Both the position numbers and the translations under genes were made by a program. A DNA stretch of 64,000 nucleotides from Elmis aenea (Eukaryota; Arthropoda; Insecta; Coleoptera; Elmidae): assembly GCA_947652605.1 (NCBI GenBank), contig OX393579.1, forward strand, positions 53,884,970 through 53,948,969, written 5' to 3'. Shown piece after piece: positions 11,963 to 21,689 of this stretch; within the stretch, counting starts at the first letter, position 1; every line of letters begins with the position of its first letter. Under the pieces are notes generated by a model. That model worked only from the letters and a program-made list of their open reading frames with translations. It had not been told where the DNA came from and did no database searches.

Positions 11963-13230
11963 GTGCACGTCTATGTATTATACATGAGTTTGCGCCATTG
12001 TATTTTGTTCTGTGCCATTTCTTTCGCTTCACACCATGATTTTCCTTTCTTCTCCAAGGTTTTTGTTACCGCCTTTTCCCATGTTTTGCTCGGTATTCCT
12101 CTTTTCCTCCTTGTTTGTATTCTTGCTTCCCACATTCTCTTTGCCTGTCTTCTTGTGTCCATCCTTTGTAGATGCTCCCACCAACTCAGTTGTCTAGTTT
12201 CTATGAACTATGGATTCTACTTCTAATTCATTTGTAATCTGTTCGTTTCTTATTCTGTGTTTTTATTGTCTTCTTATACAAGCAGCAAATATTTCTTCTA
12301 AGTTTATTGTCTACCTTTTTCCCCCAAGGATCTCCCAAACTTTTCATCTAGACACTTTATCGAATGCTTTTTGTAGATCTATAAATGCGAAGGAAGCTTT
12401 TTCTCTTTTTAGTTGTTTTAGTTAGAATCTGTTCAATTGTGAATATGTGATCCTGAACACTTCTACCTTTTCTAAATCCACTTTGTGATTCTGTTAATGT
12501 CTAATATATTTGTTAGCTTCTGTGCTAGTATTTGTTCGTACAATTTTAGTGCTGAGAAGCATTATGGCTCTGTAATTATTGCAATCTTTGTTGTTTCCCT
12601 TCTTAAATATAGGCAGTATCATCCCTATCTCCTAGTCTTTCGGTATTATTTCTTCTGATCATGCCTTGTTCATTACTGCTAGAAGTAGAAGTGTTCCTTT
12701 GGGTCCCACATTTTTCAGTTGTTATTTTGTCATGTCCTGGCTTTTTCCCGTTTTTTAATTTCTTTAATCCTTGTTGTAGTTCCTCAAATGTTATGCCTCC
12801 TTCTTGTTCTTCTGTGTTGATTATTGTCTGCTCTTTTCTTTCATTTTGTGGTGTCATTTCTTTATTGTTCGTATTTAATAATTCTTCAAAATATTCTTTC
12901 ATTATCTCCTTTTCGTCTATTAGGGTATTTCCTGCTTTATCGTTAATAGTTATTACGTGTGGTTTACGGTCTGATCTTAAATTTTTCTGTATTTTATAAA
13001 ATAGTTTCTGATTTCCCTTACTGTCTTTCACTAGTTTTTTTTTCAAAATTCGTTTCGTAAGTTCTTTTTTACTTCTGTTATTATATTTTTGACTATTTTT
13101 CCCTGTTCTTTGTATTTTTCGTATTTCTCTGGTGGTTTTGGTTAGGTAATTCTGCCAGTGTCTTCGTAGATCTATAAATGCGAAGTATGCTTTTTCTCTT
13201 TTTAGTTGTTTTAGTTATAATCTGTTTAAA
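11963..13230 (-). pseudogene. Endonuclease/RT-type LINE, rearranged remnant
   Basis: The longest minus-strand frame (13046-12603) contains QKLFYKIQKNLRSDRKP, INDKAGNTLIDEKEIMK, EYFEELLNTNNKEM and LQQGLKKLKNGKKPGHDKI, the region just upstream of the RT domain. After a frameshift come MNKA..EEIIPKDWEIG-type RT residues and, near 12370, AFIDLQKAFDKVS (RT motif A with its catalytic D). The 3' end (12162-11971) encodes QTRRKRGIPSKTWEKAV and W..AKEMAQNKIQWRKL, the C-terminal tail of this family. At 13163-13230 a second copy of the motif-A segment is fused to the upstream RRHWQNYL region, so the copy is internally scrambled. A sister copy lies at 16864. Clade not resolved. Confidence 0.85.
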
Positions 13231-14204
13231 TAATTATGTTCGGGTAAATTAGGCAATTGTCTTGGACGCAAATTTTTCAGATGCGTTTAGAGGCAAAAAG
13301 ACAGGCGTAATTGTAACAGTCAATCAAAACAACTGCAAATTACTGGTTAGCACAAGTTCGCTAACGATTTAAAGCAGTTTGTGTGAAAAGTTATTCTTAA
13401 GTGTAAGTCATATCTCAAAAATGTGCTGACATCACTATATTCAATTGTAATTATGAGAACTCAGTCATTCTACCACCGCAGTTTCTGGTTATTCTTAGTG
13501 GAAAGAATTTAATCTCTACCAACGTTACTAACTAACAACATTCAAGCCAATTAGACTTCTGTTTACACGTCTAGAATAACTTAAACAATTTTTACGCCCG
13601 TAGTTCACAGTACTGGATGTGGATGTCGTATAAAATTTTTCCTTCTCGTGTTAAAATTCGAAAACAGCTGCTAACAGTCGGTTAAGACGCTATTAAAATC
13701 GAGTTTTTAGTTGTTTATTATATACAAAAGTATTTTATGTGTTTATCAGTACGTCACTCTGAGGCTGCATCTTGTTGGGTGGAGATCACTCGACAAATTT
13801 TTAAAAAGCGTTAAACTATTTCCTTCCTAATTAATTTGAAATATTAACGGTCTGTTAAATATGCTTGTTTACAATTTGGCATCGTAATTTGTTGCTATAA
13901 ATACTCTAATTATTTAGTAGCTTAGTTTACAAAGTTAAAATACTGTGACGAAGTTAATCGTTACAAGAGGCGGCTTCTAGAGTGCTCGAGGTGCTTTTGT
14001 AAATACTTTCACAGTAGAAACAGCAGCGGACAATCGATAGGGTACAAATTTACAGGGATATAAAAACTATCATTGGCATTGTATCAAGCGAACAGTGAAA
14101 GTAAATAGTTGTGTAAAATAAAAAAACGTAAATGATACATAATTCTATAAAGATAGAAACATGTTTTTTGATTACAAACTGCCTTTAAAATACTTTTTTT
14201 AAAA
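13231..14204. other. Unassigned sequence, mixed base composition
   Basis: No ORF or repeat recognised. Somewhat GC-richer at 13960-14040 (GAGGCGGCTTCTAGAGTGCTCGAGG). It lies between the two signal-peptide exons and could hold regulatory DNA, but nothing in it proves that. Confidence 0.4.
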
Positions 14205-15700
14205 TTTAAATAATGTTACGATCTCTAATAAGTAACTTAGTTCTGTTCCTAGCAGGACCTTTCAGAGAAAAATGTGATATTTTTAAGGCTCTTCAAAATT
14301 AAAAACTATAAGGAAGAAAATATAAAATGTCAATGCTTGTTCAGTGATTTTTAATATTTATTTAAGTAATCTTGAATCTTGACCCATTGTCGATCACAGA
14401 AAGTTTTTAATTATTTTCAGGACACTAAATGATATCTCTGCTTCTGTTACACAGGCATGGTTAAAAAAATTCGAAGTACAATCGCTATATTTGGAAACAT
14501 GTTTAGAAATCCAATATCGATAATTTCTTTAAATAATTCTGCCGATTTGGTGATTAATTTAAAATTCGATTTGTAAACACGCTTTAAAGCAGTATTAATT
14601 CTTTTAAAATGTCTTCACCTATTTCTTTTGTAACGATATCGCCTTTAAAACTATATCCTCCTAATCAATTTCATAAAACTTCAAAAAAATTACAAATCGA
14701 AAAAATGACTTGGATTATGCGTAAGTCCATCTATTATTGAATTGATTATTTTGTTAAAAACGTTTACATGAATATGATTTTCAGCAGATGTTTTTTTCTG
14801 TTGAGTCTTCGTATTAAATTTGTGTTATCGAGAAGCTGGATAGCCTCGATATTCACATACTGCAGTAGCCTTCCTTCGGGCTTCTCTCAGATTTCTGGAA
14901 TTTACTGAACACAAACTCCACACCAAAGTCCCTATGGAGATCGTCATTTCTAATGTACCAGGGTGCATCTACGATGTTCCTTAATACTTTGTTTAGAAAG
15001 TTTGGTTTATTTTAATGTTGCTTTCTTTGGTTCAACCTCAGAGCTGTATAGTGTATACCATACCTCCACACTGGTTTCAATAGCTGCTTGTATAGTAGAA
15101 GCTTATTCTTCAGGCAATACAGTTTTCGATAAATAATTCCTAACTCGTCTCTTTTCTTTATGAAATGAGTTTTCCAGCTTAGTGTTAAGTGTTAAACCAA
15201 GGTACTTGCCTGTGTTGGAGTGTAGTGTTATCTGAACATATATGGAGTGTGATAGTTTATTTGTTGGTGAAGTTAATAGGGACTAACTTGGTTTCGTTAA
15301 GTTTTATTCTTCACTTTTTTGTCCAGCTTTGAAACTTATTGATGACTGCTTGCAGCTTGGTTGGTGTTTCTTAGTAGCTAGGGTAGCAGTATCGTCAGCA
15401 AAAGTAGCTATTGTGTTGTTTTATAGTTTTGAGAGATCACGAGCGAAGAGAAGGTAGATGACTGCACCCAAGACACTACCCTGTGGCACACCAGCTTACA
15501 TTTCTCTAAAATTAGAGTAGGTATCTTCGTGCTTGATTCTAAAATATCTCTCTAACAACTAAGACATTAGAATTTTTGTGTATTGTTTGGAAAGGATATG
15601 TTTTAATGTGTGGTGCAAACCTTTTTACCAAACCGTATCAAATGCTTGTGCCACATCTAGAAATACCGCGAATCAAACTCTTTTCTCTTCTAACACTCTT
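14205..15700 (-). pseudogene. Jockey-clade LINE, 5'-truncated, with 3' untranslated region
   Basis: Read on the minus strand from 15700: AVFLDVAQAFDTVW (RT motif A), RYFRIKHEDTYSNF, AGVPQGSVLG (block B), YLLFARDLSKL, ATFADDTATLA (the FADD catalytic box, 15420-15380), LGLTLNTKL, and an end with DAPWYIRNDDLHRD near 14950. Several frameshifts and stops break the frame. The stretch 14205-14820 shares its far end (ATGTTACGATCT...AAGTAACTTAGT) with 57945-57990, beside another copy of this LINE, so it is most likely the element's 3' untranslated region. Confidence 0.85.
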
Positions 15701-16172
15701 TCAGTACTATCCTGTAAACACATAAACTAACAAAACGTTACAATATTTACTAGTTTTCATGACATATACATGCATTTACTTAATCGTTTTACTTCACATT
15801 TGATGTACATTAAGATTGAACAGCAGTCTATTAACTTAACAATATTAGATTTAACATTTACCTACACGTGTGTTGTGATGGCTTTTTTTGATATACGCAA
15901 ACATACTTTACTTTGAATAATTTAATTACAAATCCATAGATATAATCATAAATCAATTCTTGTTTGTGTAGAATTGAATTAATGCATTTCAAACGCCATC
16001 GTGTTTGTTAATATTATAAATAATAGATGGACGCATTGAAACAATACATTATTTTAGTTTTTACAACATGGAAAATTGTAGTCATTTTCAGTAAATACGT
16101 TTAATTTATTGATTAGGTAATTAATGCAGAAAGTGTACATAGAAAATAACGAATTTGTTGTTTACTGTAATT
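15701..16172. other. AT-rich sequence, nothing recognised
   Basis: No ORF, repeat or transposon end recognised. Confidence 0.5.
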
Positions 16173-16362
16173 CAGTGGTGTATGCAAAGGGATAATTTGG
16201 GGTTGAACCCCCTTCGTTAGGTAGAAGTGAATTTAATCAAAAAATATTGATCATTTATTCTGTATTATTGACTGTATTTTGCATATGAAGCGTATTTACC
16301 TATCGTTAAGGCACGTAGGTATTTTGACCTACTCTTCTGACATATTTCTGGATACACCACTG
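16173..16362. mobile_element. Short hAT-like MITE, 190 bp
   Basis: The left end CAGTGGTGTATGCAAAG and the right end read inverted, CAGTGGTGTATCCAGAA, form an 11-bp perfect terminal inverted repeat. Flanking 8-mers are CTGTAATT-like on the left and CTACAAAT on the right, so the target duplication has decayed or is absent. The interior contains GGTTGAACCCCCTTCG, typical of hAT-type subterminal sequence. No coding capacity. Confidence 0.6.
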
Positions 16363-16863
16363 CTACAAATTACGTTTTATTATTAATTAAATTGTTACGT
16401 CAACTTAAAGTCGGAGTTTTATAGTCTTGAAAGTGCACTTCATGCGACGCTCGCGACGTTATATTCTTGTTACTTACTTGCAATTAGATTATTATGGAGT
16501 GTTCATTTCGCTCGACGAAATTACGAAATTTGTCGGTAAATTCCCGAAAATCCTCTGTTGAACTGTGCGGTGTTATGTGTTACGTTCAGTTCAATAATGG
16601 TCAAGCGCACGTGAACTGCATCGAACTGGCCAAATTTACTTTATTTTTGCTTTTTCCAAAGGTTTACGTTGTGCGCTTTGCACTGGATTACATTTTGAAG
16701 CTGCAGTTAAGGATAGTTTGTAGTCTTTACTGTGGGGATTGGTTGATATACTAGGACTTTCGGAAAATTATGTTGTGTTGATACGGGTGAAGCAAAACAG
16801 GCTTTTTTTCCTGAACTTTATTCTTCATCAGTGGACAATTTATGCTTGGCATGATCACTTCGC
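16363..16863. other. Unassigned; GC-richer patch with a weak 86-codon frame
   Basis: The stretch 16420-16760 is less AT-rich, and an open frame at 16494-16754 (+) has no recognisable family features. It may be chance. Confidence 0.4.
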
Positions 16864-17757
16864 TATAACTATAATGAAGAACTAGAAAGAAGACAAAAAC
16901 CAGCTGAATTAAATGCTGAACAATTATGTTTCAAAGAAGTTATTAACGATTCAGTCAAAAAAGTATGTGGAGTATGCAAATCTATCAACAATAAGAAACA
17001 GATTGGTGGACTGATGAAATTAAGAAGCAGGTAAAAACAAAGAAAAGACACTGGCAGAATTACCTATCCAAAAGAACACCAGAAAAATACGAAAAATACA
17101 AAGAACAGAGAAAAATTGTAAAAAATTTAATAACAGAAGCGAAACAGAATCATGGAAAGAATTTGGAGAAAAACTAGAGACAGACAGTAAGAGAAATCAG
17201 AAACTATTTTATAAAATACTGCAAAATTTAAGATCAGACCGTAAACCCCAAATAATAACTATTAATGATAAAGCAGGAAATACACTAACAGACGGAAAGG
17301 AGATAATGAAATGATGGTAAGAATACTTTGAAGAATTATTAAATACGAACAATAAAGAAATGACACCACAAAATGTAAGAAAAGAGCAGATAATAATACA
17401 GAAGAACAAGAAGACGGCATAACATTAGAGGAACTACAACAAGGATTAAAGAAATTAAAAAACGGGAAAAAGCCAGGACATGACAAAATAACAACTGAAA
17501 AATGGGGGACCCAAAGGAACACTTCTACTTCTAAAAGTCATGAACAAGGCATGGTTAGAAGAAATAATACCGAAAGACTGGGAGATAGGGATGATACTGC
17601 CTATTTTTAAGAAGGGGGACAGCAAATATTGCAATAAATACAGAGGCATAATTTTTCTCAGTACAGCACTAAAATTGTACGAACAAATACTAGCACAGAA
17701 GCCAACAAAAATATTAGATAAGACATTAATAAAATCACAAAGTGGATTTAGAATATT
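16864..17757 (+). pseudogene. Endonuclease/RT-type LINE fragment, sister of the 11963-13230 copy
   Basis: Plus-strand frames give WWTDEIKKQVKTKKRHWQNY, RTPEKYEKYKEQRKIVKNL, QKLFYKILQNLRSDRKPQ, INDKAGNTLTDGKEIMK and EYFEELLNTNNKEMTP. Then, in the frame opened at 17540, MNKAWLEEIIPKDWEIG, MILPIFKKGDSKYCNKYRG, FLSTALKLYEQILAQKPTK and LIKSQSGFR, which are the RT fingers blocks. The copy stops abruptly after GFR at 17757, before catalytic motif A. At least three frame breaks are present. The nucleotide sequence is close to that of the opposite-strand copy at 12600-13130. Confidence 0.9.
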
Positions 17758-17859
17758 TTATAGGAGTATATATTATAACTTCGCAATTTCGTTTATTTTG
17801 AACAAGAACTCTTCATTTGTACAACGTAAACTCTGTTGTGACTGAGGAGACGTCTTCGA

Positions 17860-18300
17860 AGAAATTTCATTTAGATACGAGTCTTCAATTGTCCTATTCT
17901 CCTTTTTCGATTTTCCCATTCTTGGGTTTGGAGTTGCGTAATATTCTCTTTTACTGGTCCCATCCATCTTATCCGCAGTCTATTTTTTGCTCTCTATGTG
18001 CCTACGTCACTTTCTAGTGAACACCTTATTCTTATTCTTCCTTCATATAATCTGCAGATATGCCCTAGCATATCAATCTTTGTATTTTTGGTACAATGCT
18101 TGTTATTTTTCGTTGACTTCACATTTTCTTGGTTTCACACTTTGTTCTTTTTCTTAACAAACTCTTTTTTGCCGTAATATTTTTTTCAGTATTTTTGTCT
18201 CCTCTAGATCTTTATTGAATGTTTAAACTTCACGCACATACATATAAAACTGTACGGATTAACACTTATATTTATTTTTCTGGACACTTTTTTTGGCTTT
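17860..18300 (-). pseudogene. LINE 3'-terminal remnant
   Basis: The minus strand reads through broken frames as a typical LINE ORF2 tail: DMLGYICRLYEGRIRIR, followed by AKNRLRIRWMGPVKE (a decayed 'RPRLRW.DGV..D'). Frames shift often. It directly abuts the truncated LINE at 16864-17757 in opposite orientation, so the two LINEs are separate insertions or parts of a rearrangement. Confidence 0.55.
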
Positions 18301-18479
18301 AACATTGTTAGTGTATTTTACTTCCTTTTGCTACTAGGGCCGTATCAACCAATAGACAAAGAAGACAAGTCTAGAGCCCATAATTCACAGGGGCTCAATT
18401 CGACCCCAGCATAAACGTTCCTGAGATATTTTTTTTCACTTCCACTTCAGTTAAATTTGCAAAGCTTCTTTAGATGGAA
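18301..18479. other. Unassigned
   Basis: AT-rich, with a C-rich patch at 18385-18410. No recognisable feature. Confidence 0.4.
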
Positions 18480-18778
18480 TCCAAACCAAAAATTTTGTCT
18501 AGCACCTGCTAAAGGTACGGTTTGCCATAAGTAACACCTTCTTCTTTTCTCATTTATATTTCTTAACCCAAAATTCTATTTGGTTTATTTCCTGGATCTT
18601 ATCCCAACAAGTTCCCTGAGATCATCTTCAGTACTCCTCATCTTCATGCTTTTTGTTCAGCCATTTCCAGGCCGAACGAAATCTTTTGCTTCATTCGACA
18701 GCTTTAGATTCCTTTGGTCTTCATTCATATTGGGAATGATGTAAGGCCATAACTATCTTCAATGAATGTTGCTCTCGT
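18480..18778 (-). pseudogene. Coding-like remnant, 3' part, split by the hAT element
   Basis: Minus-strand frames that continue from the 20085-20280 segment across the hAT insertion. Recognisable stretches include YGLTSFPI, RFRSAWKWLNKKHEDEEY and WDKIQEINQIEFWVKKY, in shifting frames with stops. I cannot name the family. The composition (many K, E, W) suggests a degraded retroelement or retrocopy. Confidence 0.35.
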
Positions 18779-18786
18779 GTGAGAGC

Positions 18787-20084
18787 CAGGCCCGGACTGG
18801 CCATCGGGCAGTTCGGGCAAATGCCCGAAGGGCCGGTGCCCAAATGGGCCGATTTGGGCCGGTCTAAGCTACGGGGTTAATAAGTTCGGCGCTGAATTAT
18901 AAGGAACGCAAAAATTATGATAAAAGGTGCTATTATAACATTTTCCCGTATAATACGGGCCGTATTCAATCTTAATGTTTTTCTGGGGCTTCACAATACT
19001 CAATAGCGTCGTATGTTTGATCGCGCCAATCGTGTTTAAGGAATAGTCCCGATATTATCCGAAACCTGACGCCTAGCTATAGATGTGTAAATAATAGTCT
19101 CATAATCTGCTTATTTTATAAAACACATTGTTTAATAAATGGATTCATAATAAATATATAAATGCGAGTTTATTAAGTCTGTGTAAGTGGTTATCATATA
19201 AAGCTTTTAGTGGGTCATAAAAGTTGATGCATGGTCTAAAACTAATTTTAAGATGGAAAAATATCAATTAAAATTGATATGACACTGGATTTTGGCGGTT
19301 TTAAAAATATTCGCAACAGTAAAGTGCCCGTATTTTAGGTTTTCAAAAAACTTTTTTTGGAACTTTTTTAAAATTCTTAAAACAATAGCACTTTACTCTT
19401 GGAAATATTTCGAAAATCGTTAAAATCTAATGTTATATCAATTTTTATTGAATTTTTTTAAAATTTAAAATTAGTTTTAGACCATGCACCAACTTTTTCT
19501 GAGAACAAAATTTTTTGAGGAACCGATAATAAAACCTTTTCCATTTGTTGCAGACTTTTTGAATGTTAAAATAACTTCAAAAATAAAAATTGGAATTTTT
19601 ACGTCAAATTTTACATTTTGGTTTTATTATTAATTCTAAATAATCTTTCCCCATAAGGTTTTTTTGTAACTCTTCAATAAGCCACATTACTCTTGTGAAT
19701 ATTTCTGAAATCGCTAAAATCTAGTGTTGTATGAATTTTTATGAAATTTTAATTAGTTTAAGGTAATGCACCAACTTTGATCAAGAACTTTAAAAAAATA
19801 CAATAAAATTCATAATATAAAATTATTCCATTTGTTGCATACTTTTTGAAAGACGCTGTATAAAGAATATAATGTAACGTGAAAAATGAATAAATTAGTT
19901 GCGAAAAGGAAAAATAATAGTCCAGTTTCTTAAAAAAAATCAAAAACATCAAAAGTTCTTGATTATTTAAATTTAAATCAATGATTATTGATTTTTTAAA
20001 TAAAAATCAAATTTTGACCAACCCTGGCTGTGGGCCTCTATAATCTGAATGCCCGGGCCGGTTTTTGTTCCCAGTCCGTCACTG
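18787..20084. mobile_element. hAT element, 1298 bp, with perfect 8-bp target duplication
   Basis: The left end CAGGCCCGGACTGG and the right end inverted CAGTGACGGACTGG share CAG and GGACTGG. The 8-mer GTGAGAGC flanks both sides (18779-18786 and 20085-20092), a perfect hAT-type target duplication. Both terminal regions are GC-rich and mutually inverted (GCCCGAAGGGCCGG / GCCCGGGCCGG), while the middle is very AT-rich. No transposase motif is visible inside, so the copy is non-autonomous. A second, internal inverted repeat occupies 19223-19493. Confidence 0.85.
19223..19493. repeat. Internal inverted repeat inside the hAT element, arms of about 105 bp
   Basis: The left arm begins GTTGATGCATGGTCTAAAAC and the right arm ends GTTTTAGACCATGCACCAAC. 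The similarity continues inwards through ATTGATAT and GTAAAGTGC to a loop of about 50 bp. A third, direct copy of the right arm lies at 19683-19785 (ending GGTAATGCACCAACTTTG). Confidence 0.75.
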
Positions 20085-20280
20085 GTGAGAGCCCATTGTA
20101 ATGCTGAAGGAGACAATTTTTTGCCGCCATAAACTCTGTCATTTCATTATGTTCTTTCCTCCATAACATATTCTTTTTGCACTCTATCTTTACGCGACTA
20201 ATACGCTTTGGTCCAGCATACTGCGTTTGATTTTTTGAAGTAAAAACATTGGGTCCAAAGCTTTTTAACACAACCACGTA
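20085..20280 (-). pseudogene. Coding-like remnant, 5' part, interrupted by the hAT element
   Basis: An open minus-strand frame reading SFGPNVFTSKNQTQYAGPK, ISRVKIECKKNMLWRKEH, NEMTEFMAAKNCLLQHYNGL up to the hAT target duplication. It presumably joined the sequence now at 18778-18480 before the insertion. No family is recognised. It could be part of a LINE or a decayed host gene copy. Confidence 0.35.
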
Positions 20281-20989
20281 CTAAGAATGTCTAAACTGTA
20301 ATTAATCATTGGACAGAAACGCATACCCAAAAATTGTTTTACGCAGAAGATGGATAATAATTGTGTTGCTTACATATCAATCAATCAATACGATATTTAT
20401 AAAAAAGGTTTGATATCGTTCGTGACTTCTGTGCCCTATTTTTAAACTCATTTCGTAAGTATAATCACTCATATTCGTCATATTGGTTACATAAAGTAAC
20501 ATTGCAAAATTTTTACTTTGAACGCTAGTTCGTCTGTTTGGTTTAAAAGCGGGCAAGTTTAAAAACGTGCGGGTGCATTTAAATTATCCGAAGAGCGGTT
20601 TGTAACGTGTGTTTTGTTTATAGCGTCGATTATCCGGCCGGATAGTAGAAAGTGCCGGTTATTTGTGTGTTTGTCTGGTTTGTTTGATTGGTTTGGCTTA
20701 GTGCTTAAATCAAATTCGGAAAACGTTCTTTTTAAAGACAGTGGAAAGCTCTTTTTTACATATTTGGGTCGGGTTTGTGAAAAAAACATCCATAACGTCC
20801 TCATTCTGAAGAGTTTTCGTGAACCCTGACTTTCGTGGTGTTAATAAAAGTTTACCAGAGTGGATAAATAGGATGGTAATCTGTCGGGCAAGCAATTTTG
20901 AATTTACATATCAAAGCTAAAGCCCATTTTTAAGGATGAATAAGTCTGTGTGTTTTTTTTTGCCGGTACAAAGCCGAATTTTGTTTACA
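20281..20989. other. Unassigned, moderately GC-rich upstream region
   Basis: Open frames on both strands at 20559-20829 have no family features. The position, upstream of a likely promoter, makes upstream regulatory DNA possible. Confidence 0.35.
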
Positions 20990-21433
20990 ACCCCGTTGAC
21001 ACCGCAGCGTCTGCGACTTTGTTGTTATTACAACCTCCAGTTTAGAAAGAAATGTTAGAAGTAATATAGTGCGTAAGTCGGAGAGGTCTTCTAGGTAAGT
21101 GGGAGCGAGATGCACTCCACCGGGAGTCGAGATAACAGATAGAGATAGCTGTAACGTGCGGGGGAGAGGAAGCGGTTCGGCGCAAGACGGACTCCCCGGT
21201 CAATACTCCACTGACTATAGTTGGTTCATGCTTGGATTTCTCAGTTCTCTCGCGTGTGTACGTATTCCAACACATGTGCCTCACAAGGGAAGCACACCCT
21301 CACAGAAATGTTATAAAGGGCGGAAAATGGTATAAAAAAACTCCGTAAATAGTTGTATAGTGATACGTTTTAAACATTTTGCGATGTGATCTGTTTGATA
21401 GTAATCGAAAAATGAAAAAATTACATTAAAGGC
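20990..21433 (+). promoter_or_regulatory. Presumed promoter and 5'UTR of the plus-strand signal-peptide gene
   Basis: A clear rise in GC and CpG (for example CGTGCGGGGGAGAGGAAGCG near 21155) within an AT-rich landscape, ending just before the ATG at 21434. Candidate core motifs are TCAGTT (21241-21246, arthropod initiator-like), TATAAAG (21312-21318) and TATAAAAAA (21331-21339). Which of them is used, if any, cannot be told from sequence. Confidence 0.4.
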
Positions 21434-21488
21434 ATGGACACGAGGAAGTTCATGGGGTTACTTTGGATATTTTTGTTTTTATTTATAG
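21434..21488 (+). CDS. First coding exon (signal peptide) of an unidentified secreted or membrane protein
   Basis: The ATG at 21434 starts the frame MDTRKFMGLLWIFLFLFI: a short basic N-region (R, K) and an 11-residue hydrophobic core, the layout of a signal peptide. After 18 codons plus one base the exon ends at ATAG|GTAAGAAC, a strong donor, giving a phase-1 intron. A separate leader exon with a phase-1 intron is common in extracellular and cell-surface proteins, notably those built of phase-1 Ig-like modules. A promoter-like GC-rich block lies just upstream. No second exon was recognised in the 42 kb to the right, so the first intron may be very long. No homology is claimed. The exon could be spurious, but start context, leader, donor and upstream composition all agree. 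Confidence 0.6.
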
Positions 21489-21689
21489 GTAAGAACATTT
21501 ACAAAAAAATTTAATTGATAAAATTTGTCTATCTTCATCCTGTCTGCAAATTAAATTAATTTATTATAGTAATTAACATATATTACATTGCATGGGTTTT
21601 TTGGTATTCTTCGATTGTTTTTGACTAATTATTATTTTTTCTTCGTTATACACTTTTATACAGTCGCTCATTGTTAGAAAAAAAATTTT

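Noticed and set aside
12661..12999. 112-codon plus-strand frame rich in F, S and C
   Set aside because: Antisense of the LINE pre-RT coding region.
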